Assembly: GCA_964462535.1 (NCBI GenBank)
Contig: CAYWXV010000009.1
Span: forward strand, 1-64,000
Direction of reading: 5' to 3'
Length of the DNA stretch: 64,000 nucleotides
DNA from: CAYWXV01 sp964462535
Lineage (GTDB): Bacteria; Bacteroidota; Ignavibacteria; OLB7
The notes beneath the pieces are model-generated. The model saw nothing but the letters and a program-made list of their open reading frames with translations. It did no database searches and was not told where the DNA came from. Each line of letters opens with the position of its first letter. Within the stretch, counting starts at the first letter, position 1. Positions 1-8,126 of this stretch are shown here, in pieces. The position numbers and the translations under genes are program-made.

Positions 1-143
1 GTTCCACCTGCTATGATTAGACACAGGCCCCCGCTTGTGCGTTATCGCGGCAGGGCCCATCTTCGCGAACCTTTGGATGCATGCCTTCCCATCGCCCGTT
101 CGCTTTCCGTGGGCGTTTCGAGCGACGATTCGATCCGGCTTTC

Positions 144-1169
144 ATGACCCCTTCACGAATTCGCATTGCACTCGATGCCATGGGGACCGACCGCGCACCC
201 GCGGAAGATGTCCTCGGCGCCGTTCAGGCGTTGCGTGATCCCACGCGCGGGCAGGAGCCGTTCGACCTTGTGCTGGTCGGTCGTCAGGATGAGATTGAGC
301 GGGAGCTTGCACGCCATCCGGGTGTCGATCGAACGCGAATATCGATCCATCATGCGCCGGACGTGATCGCCATGGGTGACGAGCCCGCTGCCTCAGTCCG
401 CTCCCGTGTTGAGAGCTCGCTCGTTCAGGGTGTGCGGCTCCATCGTGATGGGGTGGTCCACGCGTTTGTCTCCGCCGGCAATACGGGCGCCGTGATGGCC
501 GCATCCACCTTCATTCTTGGGCGCCTCCCTGGCATCTCGCGTCCCACGATCGCCTCTCAGTTTCCTGCAGCGAACGGATTCTGCATTGTTGCCGATGTTG
601 GCGCCAATGTGGATACCCGCCCTCGAAACCTCTATGAGTTTGCTGTGATGACCAGTGTGTACGCCGAGACAATCTTCGGCTACGCAAATCCCACAGTCGG
701 TCTCCTCAACGTGGGCGAGGAGGAGGGCAAGGGGGAGACGCGTGCCGTAGAGGCGTTCGAGCTTCTTCGCAACAGCTCTCTCAATTTCGTTGGCAACGTG
801 GAGGGGAGGGATATCCTGAAGGGGGAGACGCGTGTTGTCGTCTGCGACGGGTTCGTCGGCAACATCATCCTTAAGTTCGCCGAAAGCGTCCCAGGACTTC
901 TCCGCACCAAGATCATGCAGGTCGTCGAGAGGGGGGGATGGTTCTCGCGTATTCGAGTTGGCGTTGCGCGCGGCCTTCTGCGTGCGGTCTTTCGCGAGTT
1001 CGATTACCAGGAGTATGGGGGTGTTCCCCTACTTGGTGTGAATGGAGTCTCGATTATCGGTCATGGTGGTTCCACTGCTCTTGCTGTGAAGAACATGATC
1101 TTCAAAGCGGAGGAAATGGTGAGGAAGGAAGTCAACAAGAAGATAGGCGAGGCACTATCGCCGCAATAA
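144..1169 (+). CDS. plsX: Phosphate acyltransferase PlsX
   Basis: PlsX makes acyl-phosphate from acyl-ACP at the cytoplasmic face of the membrane, feeding phospholipid synthesis. The 341-residue product has the family opening IALDAMGTDRAPAEDVLG and the conserved stretches SAGNTGAVMAAS (about residue 112), VADVGANVDTRP and LLNVGEEEGKG, and ends in the typical GVNGVSIIGHGGS region. Length is normal. The reading frame is open from 81, but the ATG at 144 places the family start at residue 7, so I choose it. It heads a fatty acid cluster and is followed after about 100 bases by fabH, the common order in bacteria. Bases 1-143 hold no gene I can support; rpmF often precedes plsX, but its end is not recognisable here. 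Confidence 0.95.
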   Translation: MTPSRIRIALDAMGTDRAPAEDVLGAVQALRDPTRGQEPFDLVLVGRQDEIERELARHPGVDRTRISIHHAPDVIAMGDEPAASVRSRVESSLVQGVRLHRDGVVHAFVSAGNTGAVMAASTFILGRLPGISRPTIASQFPAANGFCIVADVGANVDTRPRNLYEFAVMTSVYAETIFGYANPTVGLLNVGEEEGKGETRAVEAFELLRNSSLNFVGNVEGRDILKGETRVVVCDGFVGNIILKFAESVPGLLRTKIMQVVERGGWFSRIRVGVARGLLRAVFREFDYQEYGGVPLLGVNGVSIIGHGGSTALAVKNMIFKAEEMVRKEVNKKIGEALSPQ

Positions 1170-1270
1170 CTCGGTGGAGCAGTCACGTGTGACAGCATCG
1201 CGTCGTCAGCCGACGTCCGACTACATTGTCACGGCCGACAGTCCACAACAGATCATCGAACACCTGGGCC

Positions 1271-2266
1271 ATGCAATCTCTCAAGAGGGCCGCTATCACG
1301 GCCGTCGGACACTATACGCCTCCCGACATCTACGACAACAAGTTCTTCGAGAGTTACTTGGAGACGAACGATGCCTGGATCCAGGCTCGCACCGGCATTC
1401 GCGAGCGACGGTACCTGAAGGAGGGGGCAACGAGTGACATGGCCGTCATCGCGGCGAGAAACTGTCTTGAACACCGCGGGTTGAAGCCAGAGGAAGTCGA
1501 TTGTATCCTGGTCGCGACCGTGACTCCCGATATGCTCTTCCCGGCAACCGCGAACATTATTCAGGGGAAGCTGGGGGCGACGCGCGCGTGGAGCTACGAC
1601 ATGAACGCCGCCTGCTCATCGTTTCTTTACGCCCTGAACGCCGGCACGCGGTTCATCGAAACCGGCTTCTGCAAGAACGTCCTGGTCGTTGGTGCCGACA
1701 AGATGACGGCGATCGTTGACTACGATGATCGCAACACCTGTATTCTCTTTGGTGATGCGGCGGGGGCTGTTCTCCTGGAGCCGATCGAGGACGAATCGTA
1801 TGGGCTTCTCGACTTTGACCTCAAGACCGATCCGGCAGGGCTCCCATATCTGTATCAGACCGCCGGTGGGAGTCTTCATCCACCGACCCACGAGACCGTC
1901 GACGCGCGCCAGCACTTCATCCGTCAGGAGGGTAAGATTGTCTTCAAGGCTGCTGTCCCAGGCATGGCCGAAGCAGCGGCAAGCATCATGCGCCGAAACA
2001 ATCTGAACGCAGACGATGTTCGGTGGCTGGTACCGCACCAGGCGAACCTCCGCATTATCGTAGCCACAGCGGAATGGATGGGGCTCCCGATGGATCAAGT
2101 CATGGTCAACATTGATCGATACGGCAACACGACATCGGCAACACTTCCACTTTGTTTGAGTGAGTGGTGGGAAATGGGGAAAATCCAAAAGGGAGACAAC
2201 CTCATCCTGGTGACGTTTGGAGCAGGCTACACCTACGGCGGCGCCCTCGTACGGTGGGCGTTCTGA
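1271..2266 (+). CDS. fabH: Beta-ketoacyl-ACP synthase III FabH
   Basis: FabH condenses acetyl-CoA with malonyl-ACP to start fatty acid chains. The catalytic triad is visible: Cys in MNAACSSFLYALNAG, His in VPHQANLRI and Asn in DRYGNTTSATLPL. The C-terminal GAGYTYGGALVRW is typical. From the ATG at 1271 the protein is 331 residues, the normal length; an upstream GTG at 1226 would add 15 residues without similarity to the family. It lies between plsX and fabD on the same strand. Confidence 0.95.
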   Translation: MQSLKRAAITAVGHYTPPDIYDNKFFESYLETNDAWIQARTGIRERRYLKEGATSDMAVIAARNCLEHRGLKPEEVDCILVATVTPDMLFPATANIIQGKLGATRAWSYDMNAACSSFLYALNAGTRFIETGFCKNVLVVGADKMTAIVDYDDRNTCILFGDAAGAVLLEPIEDESYGLLDFDLKTDPAGLPYLYQTAGGSLHPPTHETVDARQHFIRQEGKIVFKAAVPGMAEAAASIMRRNNLNADDVRWLVPHQANLRIIVATAEWMGLPMDQVMVNIDRYGNTTSATLPLCLSEWWEMGKIQKGDNLILVTFGAGYTYGGALVRWAF

Positions 2267-2334
2267 AACACACATCCGACTGCTGTAGCGGGGAGCTATC
2301 GCGATCGGCCACTGACACGTAACGAACGCCCCTT

Positions 2335-3267
2335 ATGCGTGCATACATCTTCCCGGGGCAGGGATCTCAGAGCGTTGGGATGGCCCGCGAGGCCTACATC
2401 AACAACGGATCGGTGCGCGATATCATGGATCGCGCAAACGACGTTCTCGGCTTCGAATTGACCGGTCTGATGTTTGAGGGTCCGGAGGAGGACCTTCGTC
2501 AGACGAGACATGCCCAGCTGGCGATCTTTCTTCACAGCTACGCTCTGTATCAGCAGATCAGCAGCCCACGTCCCGGAATGGCGGCCGGGCACTCCCTTGG
2601 AGAGTACACTGCGCTCACCGTTGCAAATGCGTTGACGTTCGACGATGCGCTGAAGCTCGTGCAGATTCGCGGAGACGCGATGTGGGAAGCCGGGCTTGCC
2701 CGCTCAGGGACTATGGCGGCCATCATAGGGCTCGTTGACTCGGATGTCGAGGCGATATGCGCTGAGGCAACGGCACGTGTGGCAAGCGTGGAGAATGCAA
2801 ACTTCAATGCACCGGGACAGGTTGTTGTCAGTGGTACGCCAGAGGCTGTTGCGGTAGCGATGACGTTGGCCAAGGAGAGAGGTGCTCGCATGGCCAAGGA
2901 GCTTAACGTCTCGGGAGCGTTCCATTCTCGACTCATGGAGCCCGCCCGCCTCAGATTGGCCGAGGCCCTGGCCGAGGCACCAATTCGGGATGCTGAGTTC
3001 CCCGTATATGCCAACGTCTCTGCGTCGCCAATAATGGACGCTGAGGCAATCCGTGACTCCCTTCTCCGGCAGTTGACGTCGCCCGTTCTTTGGACGCAGT
3101 CGGTCCAACGAATGATTGCGGACGGCGCCAGTGAGTTTATCGAGGTCGGTCCTGGCAACGTCCTCCAGGGACTTGTGAAACGGATTGATGCCACGATGGA
3201 GCTGCGAGGAGTCACCGACCTTGCCGGTCTGGACCTTATCAACGAATCCGACATCATCAATGAGTGA
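2335..3267 (+). CDS. fabD: Malonyl-CoA:ACP transacylase FabD
   Basis: FabD transfers malonyl from CoA to ACP. It opens with YIFPGQGSQSVGM and carries the active serine in AGHSLGEYTALT (about residue 88) and the His-containing NVSGAFHSRLMEPA. The C-terminal EVGPGNVLQGLVKRI is also typical. Length of 310 residues matches the family. Its last 8 bases overlap the start of fabG, indicating translational coupling. Confidence 0.95.
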   Translation: MRAYIFPGQGSQSVGMAREAYINNGSVRDIMDRANDVLGFELTGLMFEGPEEDLRQTRHAQLAIFLHSYALYQQISSPRPGMAAGHSLGEYTALTVANALTFDDALKLVQIRGDAMWEAGLARSGTMAAIIGLVDSDVEAICAEATARVASVENANFNAPGQVVVSGTPEAVAVAMTLAKERGARMAKELNVSGAFHSRLMEPARLRLAEALAEAPIRDAEFPVYANVSASPIMDAEAIRDSLLRQLTSPVLWTQSVQRMIADGASEFIEVGPGNVLQGLVKRIDATMELRGVTDLAGLDLINESDIINE

Positions 3268-4024
3268 GACCACGACTGGCGGACGACTTGTCAATCGCGT
3301 TGCAATTGTCACGGGCGGATCGCGCGGAATCGGACGCGAGATCGTTCGGCGACTTGTGGCGGATGGGGCATTCGTTGCGTTCACATACAACTCCTCGCCA
3401 GACCTCGCGGAAGGCTTGGTGTCAGAGCTCGGCGAGGAGCGTACGATGTCGGTCAAGTGCGACGTAACGGACGGCGCAGAGATCGATTCGCTCGTGGAAA
3501 AGGTTCTGTCGCGGTGGGGGAAAATCCATATATTGGTCAACAATGCTGGCATCACGAGAGATGGGCTTGTTATGCGTATGAGCCGCCAGGATTTCGATGA
3601 TGTCATCACGACGAACCTTACCAGCGCATTCCTCGCCACCAAAGCGGTCCTGCGTCCGATGATGTCGGAACGATGGGGCCGCATCGTTAACATCTCCTCG
3701 GTAGTCGGATTGATCGGTAACCCCGGGCAGGCAAACTATGTTGCATCCAAGGCGGGGCTGGCGGGCATGACGAAAGCGATGGCTCGCGAGGTAGCATCCC
3801 GCAACATTCTGATCAACTGCGTCGCACCCGGGTACATTCAAAGCGACATGACCGACCAACTGAACGAGAAGCAGCGAGACGCCATCATGGGAGCCATCCC
3901 CCTCGGGCGGATTGGATCTGCAGGTGATGTGGCCGCCATGGTCTCGTTCCTCAGCAGCGAAGACGCTTCCTACATTACGGGTCAGGTTTTCCCCGTCGAC
4001 GGTGGCATGACCATGGTTGGATAG
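3260..4024 (+). CDS. fabG: 3-oxoacyl-ACP reductase FabG
   Basis: This NADPH-dependent short-chain dehydrogenase carries out the first reduction of each elongation cycle. The Rossmann motif is TGGSRGIGREI near the N-terminus, followed by the NNAG loop, the catalytic Ser in NISSVVG and the YxxxK pair in ANYVASKAGL. The end PVDGGMTMVG is classic for FabG. The ATG at 3260 gives 254 residues and overlaps the fabD stop by 8 bases; the same frame is open further upstream, but that part lies inside fabD and has no family similarity. Confidence 0.95.
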   Translation: MSETTTGGRLVNRVAIVTGGSRGIGREIVRRLVADGAFVAFTYNSSPDLAEGLVSELGEERTMSVKCDVTDGAEIDSLVEKVLSRWGKIHILVNNAGITRDGLVMRMSRQDFDDVITTNLTSAFLATKAVLRPMMSERWGRIVNISSVVGLIGNPGQANYVASKAGLAGMTKAMAREVASRNILINCVAPGYIQSDMTDQLNEKQRDAIMGAIPLGRIGSAGDVAAMVSFLSSEDASYITGQVFPVDGGMTMVG

Positions 4025-4092
4025 TGTCGGCGACACAGGCGGACAGCAACCCAACAACACGATATCACATCTTTCTTTTTCGGAGTAACGCA

Positions 4093-4344
4093 ATGGCAGC
4101 AGAAGTCGAAGCCAAGGTCAGGGAAATCATTGTCAACAAACTTGGAGTTGAGGAATCGCAGGTGACATCCGCGGCCTCCTTCATCAACGATCTTGGCGCG
4201 GACTCACTCGACACCGTCGAGCTGATCATGGAGTTCGAGAAGGCGTTCAATGTCACTATCGATGACTCAGATGCCGAGAAGATTCAGACGGTTGGAGACG
4301 CGGTCAGCTATCTGAGCGAGAAGGCCGAGGCCGGAAACGCCTAG
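4093..4344 (+). CDS. acpP: Acyl carrier protein
   Basis: AcpP is the small acidic carrier of acyl chains for the Fab enzymes. The phosphopantetheine attachment serine lies in LGADSLDTVELIMEFE, about residue 39 of 83. A GGAG ribosome site at 4082-4085, eight bases before the ATG at 4093, decides the start; the frame is open back to a GTG at 4024, but that extension is basic and unlike ACP. A hairpin follows the gene before fabF. Confidence 0.97.
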   Translation: MAAEVEAKVREIIVNKLGVEESQVTSAASFINDLGADSLDTVELIMEFEKAFNVTIDDSDAEKIQTVGDAVSYLSEKAEAGNA

Positions 4345-4386
4345 CGGACCGGGTCACGGTACATTGATCGCGACCATAGTGATGAC

Positions 4387-4434
4387 GCCCGGTCTTTCCC
4401 GCCCCGGCGGAGCAAGGCCGGGCCTTCTTCCTTT
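4387..4434 (+). terminator. Hairpin with pyrimidine tail after acpP
   Basis: Arms GCCCGG (4387-4392) and CCGGGC (4418-4423) enclose an inner CCGCC/GGCGG stem, and TTCTTCCTTTC follows. It lies in the roughly 100-base gap between acpP and fabF. It could act as a partial terminator or as a 3' stabiliser that raises acpP relative to fabF. There is no clean T-run, so strong termination is doubtful. Confidence 0.45.
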
Positions 4435-4448
4435 CAGAACCTTCCCTT

Positions 4449-5705
4449 ATGCAGCTCGAGAATGGACGCCGGATCGTTGTGACCGGCATGGGGGCAGTAA
4501 CGCCGATAGGCAATACGCTCAGTGAATTCTGGAACGCCCTCCTCTCAGGTACAAGCGGTGCCGATTACATAACGCGATTCGACGCGAGCGATTACGACAC
4601 GAGGTTTGCGTGCGAGGTGAAGGGCTTCGATGCAGTGTCTCTGCTGGATCGGCGCACGGTCAATAGAACGGATCTCTTCTCGCAATTCGCACTGGTCGCC
4701 ACCGACCAGGCGATGAAGGACGCGGGGCTCTACGACCAGCGACCGGACCCGGAACGCTCCGGCGTTATCTACGGATCAGGCATAGGAGGTATGTGGACAT
4801 ACCACCACCAGCACATGACCCTGTTCGAGACGGGGGGGCCGCATCGCATCAGTCCGTTCTTCATCCCGATGCTCATATCGGATATTGCGGCCGGGTTGAT
4901 CTCGATGCGCTATAACCTGAAGGGACCGAACTACGCCACCACGTCTGCATGCGCCACAAGCTCCCATGCGATTGCTGCCGCTTGCGTTCACATTCAGCGC
5001 GGCGACGCCGATCTCATGGTGACGGGAGGCTCAGAGGCAGTTGTCACTCCCATGGCGATCGGTGGCTTCAATGCCATGAAGGCTTTGTCGACGCGGAACG
5101 ACGATCCGAAGTCCGCCAGCTGTCCTTTTGACACTCGTCGAGACGGGTTCGTGTTGGGCGAGGGAGCCGGAACCATCGTCCTGGAGACTCTCGATCATGC
5201 GCGTCAGCGAGGTGCTCGCATCTATGCTGAGATTGTCGGCGTTGGCGCCACTGCCGACGCACATCACCTGACGGCACCGGCCCCCGGCGGCGAGGGAGCC
5301 GTCCGATCGATGCGCGCGGCCGTCCGCGATGCCGGACTTGAGGTCACGGATGTCGACTACATCAACGTGCATGGCACATCCACGCCGCTCGGTGACATCG
5401 CCGAGATCGAGGCGATCAACACTCTGTTCGGTGACCACACGAAGGACATGCTCATCAGCGCGACCAAGTCAATGACTGGACATCTTCTTGGCGCGGCCGG
5501 GGCCGTCGAGGCCATTGCGACCATCATGTCGATCGTCAACGGAATGGTTCATCCGACCATCAACAACACGAGTCCCGACCCGGCCGTCAACGTCGACTTC
5601 GTCCCCAACGTTGCGCGCAAGGCGGACATCAATGTCGCCGTGTCAAACACCTTTGGGTTTGGTGGTCACAACGCTTCGATTTGCTTCCGAAAGTTTGTGG
5701 AGTAA
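4449..5705 (+). CDS. fabF: Beta-ketoacyl-ACP synthase II FabF
   Basis: FabF is the elongating condensing enzyme. It opens with RRIVVTGMGAVTPIG. The catalytic Cys is in TTSACATSSHAIA (about residue 169), with the two His in NVHGTSTPLGD and ATKSMTGHLLGAAG and the glycine-rich FGFGGHNASI at the end. Length of 418 residues is normal. rnc starts 21 bases downstream, as in many bacterial acpP-fabF-rnc clusters. Confidence 0.96.
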   Translation: MQLENGRRIVVTGMGAVTPIGNTLSEFWNALLSGTSGADYITRFDASDYDTRFACEVKGFDAVSLLDRRTVNRTDLFSQFALVATDQAMKDAGLYDQRPDPERSGVIYGSGIGGMWTYHHQHMTLFETGGPHRISPFFIPMLISDIAAGLISMRYNLKGPNYATTSACATSSHAIAAACVHIQRGDADLMVTGGSEAVVTPMAIGGFNAMKALSTRNDDPKSASCPFDTRRDGFVLGEGAGTIVLETLDHARQRGARIYAEIVGVGATADAHHLTAPAPGGEGAVRSMRAAVRDAGLEVTDVDYINVHGTSTPLGDIAEIEAINTLFGDHTKDMLISATKSMTGHLLGAAGAVEAIATIMSIVNGMVHPTINNTSPDPAVNVDFVPNVARKADINVAVSNTFGFGGHNASICFRKFVE

Positions 5706-5726
5706 TCCGATCGCTAATCAACTGCC

Positions 5727-6560
5727 ATGATTCGTAAGCTCGTAGACATTCTCTTCGGACGGAGCACTCCCGCGGGTGAGGGGCCGTCCGTTGAATCCGT
5801 ATTCGCCCCGCAGAAAGACCGCACTAACTTCATCCACCACGGAGTCCTGACTCCGGAAGCCCTTCTCCACCTGCAGAATCGCATCTCCTACAAGATTGTC
5901 AATGCCGCCTACTTTGAGCAGGCTTTGACGCATCGGAGTTACTTGCAGGTCGCTGAGCACGACACGATGTTGAGCAATGAAAGGCTGGAGTTCCTTGGCG
6001 ATTCCATCCTCAACATGCTCATCGGTGAGTTCCTCTTCCATCGATATGGAGACATTCAAGAGGGTGAGCTTACCAAGCTGCGGAGCCGCCTCGTAAACCG
6101 GAAGGCGCTCACAATCTGTGCGCGAATGGTGCAGTTGGAGCGCACCATTCTCCTGAATACGTCAGCCGTTCAGTCGTTGGAGCAGGGGAACGATTCGCTC
6201 CTGGCGGATGCGTTTGAAGCGGTGGTCGCGGCGATATATCTGGATTCCGGTTGCTCTCTGATCCCCGTGAAGAACTTCCTCGCCCGTACCCTCCTGACGC
6301 CGGATACGATCGAGAAGGTTCTTTACATCGACGAGAATTTCAAGAGCATACTCCTCGAACACGTACAGGCGCAGGGCTTGGGAGCCCCACGCTACATCGT
6401 TGTGCACGAAGAGGGACCGGATCACGAACGGGTCTTCACCGTCCAGGTGCTTGTGGCCAACGATCCGTTGGGAGAAGGGCGTGGACGATCCAAGAAGGAG
6501 GCTGAGCAGGCCGCGGCGGCAGAGGCTGTTGAGAAGATGAGGCTTCACGTCGAGGGGTAG
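5727..6560 (+). CDS. rnc: Ribonuclease III
   Basis: RNase III cuts double-stranded RNA in rRNA and mRNA processing. The catalytic signature NERLEFLGDSILNMLIGE lies around residue 80, with the second acidic cluster in DSLLADAFEAVVAAIYLD. A double-stranded RNA-binding domain occupies about residues 200-275, including GRGRSKKEAEQAAAAEA. The roughly 35-residue N-terminal extension before the nuclease domain is longer than in E. coli but common in Bacteroidota relatives. It follows fabF closely and probably shares its transcript. Confidence 0.95.
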   Translation: MIRKLVDILFGRSTPAGEGPSVESVFAPQKDRTNFIHHGVLTPEALLHLQNRISYKIVNAAYFEQALTHRSYLQVAEHDTMLSNERLEFLGDSILNMLIGEFLFHRYGDIQEGELTKLRSRLVNRKALTICARMVQLERTILLNTSAVQSLEQGNDSLLADAFEAVVAAIYLDSGCSLIPVKNFLARTLLTPDTIEKVLYIDENFKSILLEHVQAQGLGAPRYIVVHEEGPDHERVFTVQVLVANDPLGEGRGRSKKEAEQAAAAEAVEKMRLHVEG

Positions 6561-6641
6561 CGGAGCGTTCCGTCGATAGTGTCGGTTGTCGCGACCAGAG
6601 TGGTTCCGAATGCGAGGACCAGATCGTCGGGAGTCGACTCT

Positions 6642-7307
6642 ATGCCATCAACACAGATCTTCCTGGGTGTCGATGTAGCGGGAGCAGACAATACTTGGGT
6701 GGCGGGCGTGGCAGGCACACGCCACGACCGAACCGTCGTGCTTCAGCCGTGTCAAATGACGCTCTCTGGCATCGTTGAGTACGCGATGGGGAATGACGTG
6801 GCCGGTGTTGCCATCGATGCACAGCTCAGCCACGCATTGAGCGACGAGAGGGGGTTCCGATCGTCGGACCAGACACTTCGCGATCTCTTGCCGACCGAGT
6901 GTCGCAACTGGGTCGCCTCTCTGAATTCGCTGATGGCCGTTCCTGTGCGTGGCCAGATGCTTGCCGATGCTCTTGCCTGCGACGTACCCACCATCCTCGA
7001 AACCCATCCGCGTGCTTCACTGCTCTTCGGGCTCGGCGATTCGTGTCGCTCGTTGGTCCTCGACTACAAAAAGGGGAACAATCGAGAGGCGACGGTCGCA
7101 TCGCTTGCGCGGCAATGGTGCGAGGCATTCTCAATAGCGGAGAGCGCGTCGGTTACTCACGACGGGGCGCTGGATGCCCTTGTCTGCGCAACCGTTTCCT
7201 TGCTCTTCGCTCGCGATCCAAATCGTCTCCGTCGGCTCCGCCACGAAGCCCCAGACCGGAGGGGGAGAGGTCCTTTCTACGTTATTCGACCCGCCGTCAT
7301 TGGCTGA
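6642..7307 (+). CDS. DUF429 family protein (RNase H-like fold)
   Basis: A 221-residue cytosolic protein of the DUF429 type, a family predicted to have an RNase H-like fold with unproven function. Visible marks are the N-terminal FLGVDVAGADNTWVAG, VAIDAQLSH (about residue 60), ETHPRASLLFGLG and the C-terminal DGALDALVCATVS. The ATG at 6642 puts the first conserved strand at residue 6; an upstream GTG at 6579 would add 21 poorly conserved residues. It follows rnc on the same strand and meets phnE tail to tail with only 7 bases between the stops. Confidence 0.75.
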   Translation: MPSTQIFLGVDVAGADNTWVAGVAGTRHDRTVVLQPCQMTLSGIVEYAMGNDVAGVAIDAQLSHALSDERGFRSSDQTLRDLLPTECRNWVASLNSLMAVPVRGQMLADALACDVPTILETHPRASLLFGLGDSCRSLVLDYKKGNNREATVASLARQWCEAFSIAESASVTHDGALDALVCATVSLLFARDPNRLRRLRHEAPDRRGRGPFYVIRPAVIG

Positions 7308-7314
7308 ACGGGGT

Positions 7315-8073
7315 TTATCCAACTTTCCTGCGGAGACGGGCAGAGATCGCATCGATCGTCATCACCAATACCACGATCACGAGCAGAATCATGGATACGT
7401 TGGTGTATTGGAACTGCTTGATGTTGTCGGCAAGTAGAAATCCGATTCCACCAGCGCCGACCAACCCCAGCACAACTGCCGAGCGAATGTTTAACTCGAG
7501 ACGGTAGAGGAAATAGGAGACGATGTAGGGGAGCACCTGTGGCGCTACACCCCATCGGACGACCTGTGCATGCGTTGCACCAGTAGACTCGATCGCCTCC
7601 ACTGGACCTCGATCGATGGATTCGATGGCCTCGGTGAAGAGCTTACCCATCGAGCCGATTGAGTGAACGGCGATTGCGAGGGTACCGGCAAGCTCACCGA
7701 GACCAACGGCGGCGACCAGGACAAGGGCGACAATCAGGACGTCAATCGACCGATCGACGTTGAAGAAGAAACGTACCGAGGCGCCTATAGCCCGGCCGGA
7801 TTCGATGTTTCGCGCAGCTGCAAACGAGAGCGGTAGGGAGACGATCAGCGCGAGCAGAGTGCCGACCCAGGCGATCTGAATCGTGATCAACGTCTCGCGA
7901 AGTACATCGGGGAGAAGCTCCCAATTGAACGGCCACATTCCACGGATGAACTCCCCGAAGAAGGGCTTCACAAAGATGCCCTCTCGTATCCTCTCGGGAT
8001 CGAATCCAACGGCTCCGAAGGCCCAGATCGTGAACGCGAGCACGATCGCAATGAGGACGTAGCGACGAATCAT
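7315..8073 (-). CDS. phnE: Phosphonate-type ABC permease PhnE
   Basis: Inner-membrane permease of the PhnE family, 252 residues with about six membrane segments. The ATPase-contact (EAA) loop is seen as EAIESTGATHAQVVRWGVAP, and the late LNIRSAVVLGLVGAGGIG is typical of PhnE. The ATG at 8073 is chosen over a TTG at 8103. It lies 53 bases after the gene for a combined binding protein and ATPase, so the two should form one importer. The substrate could be phosphonate, phosphite or another oxyanion; the sequence does not decide. Confidence 0.88.
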   Translation of the reverse strand: MIRRYVLIAIVLAFTIWAFGAVGFDPERIREGIFVKPFFGEFIRGMWPFNWELLPDVLRETLITIQIAWVGTLLALIVSLPLSFAAARNIESGRAIGASVRFFFNVDRSIDVLIVALVLVAAVGLGELAGTLAIAVHSIGSMGKLFTEAIESIDRGPVEAIESTGATHAQVVRWGVAPQVLPYIVSYFLYRLELNIRSAVVLGLVGAGGIGFLLADNIKQFQYTNVSMILLVIVVLVMTIDAISARLRRKVG

Positions 8074-8126
8074 CGTTCCAATTGAAGGGTGCGATTGAAG
8101 CAACGGAGATTTGTTTGATCGACCGC

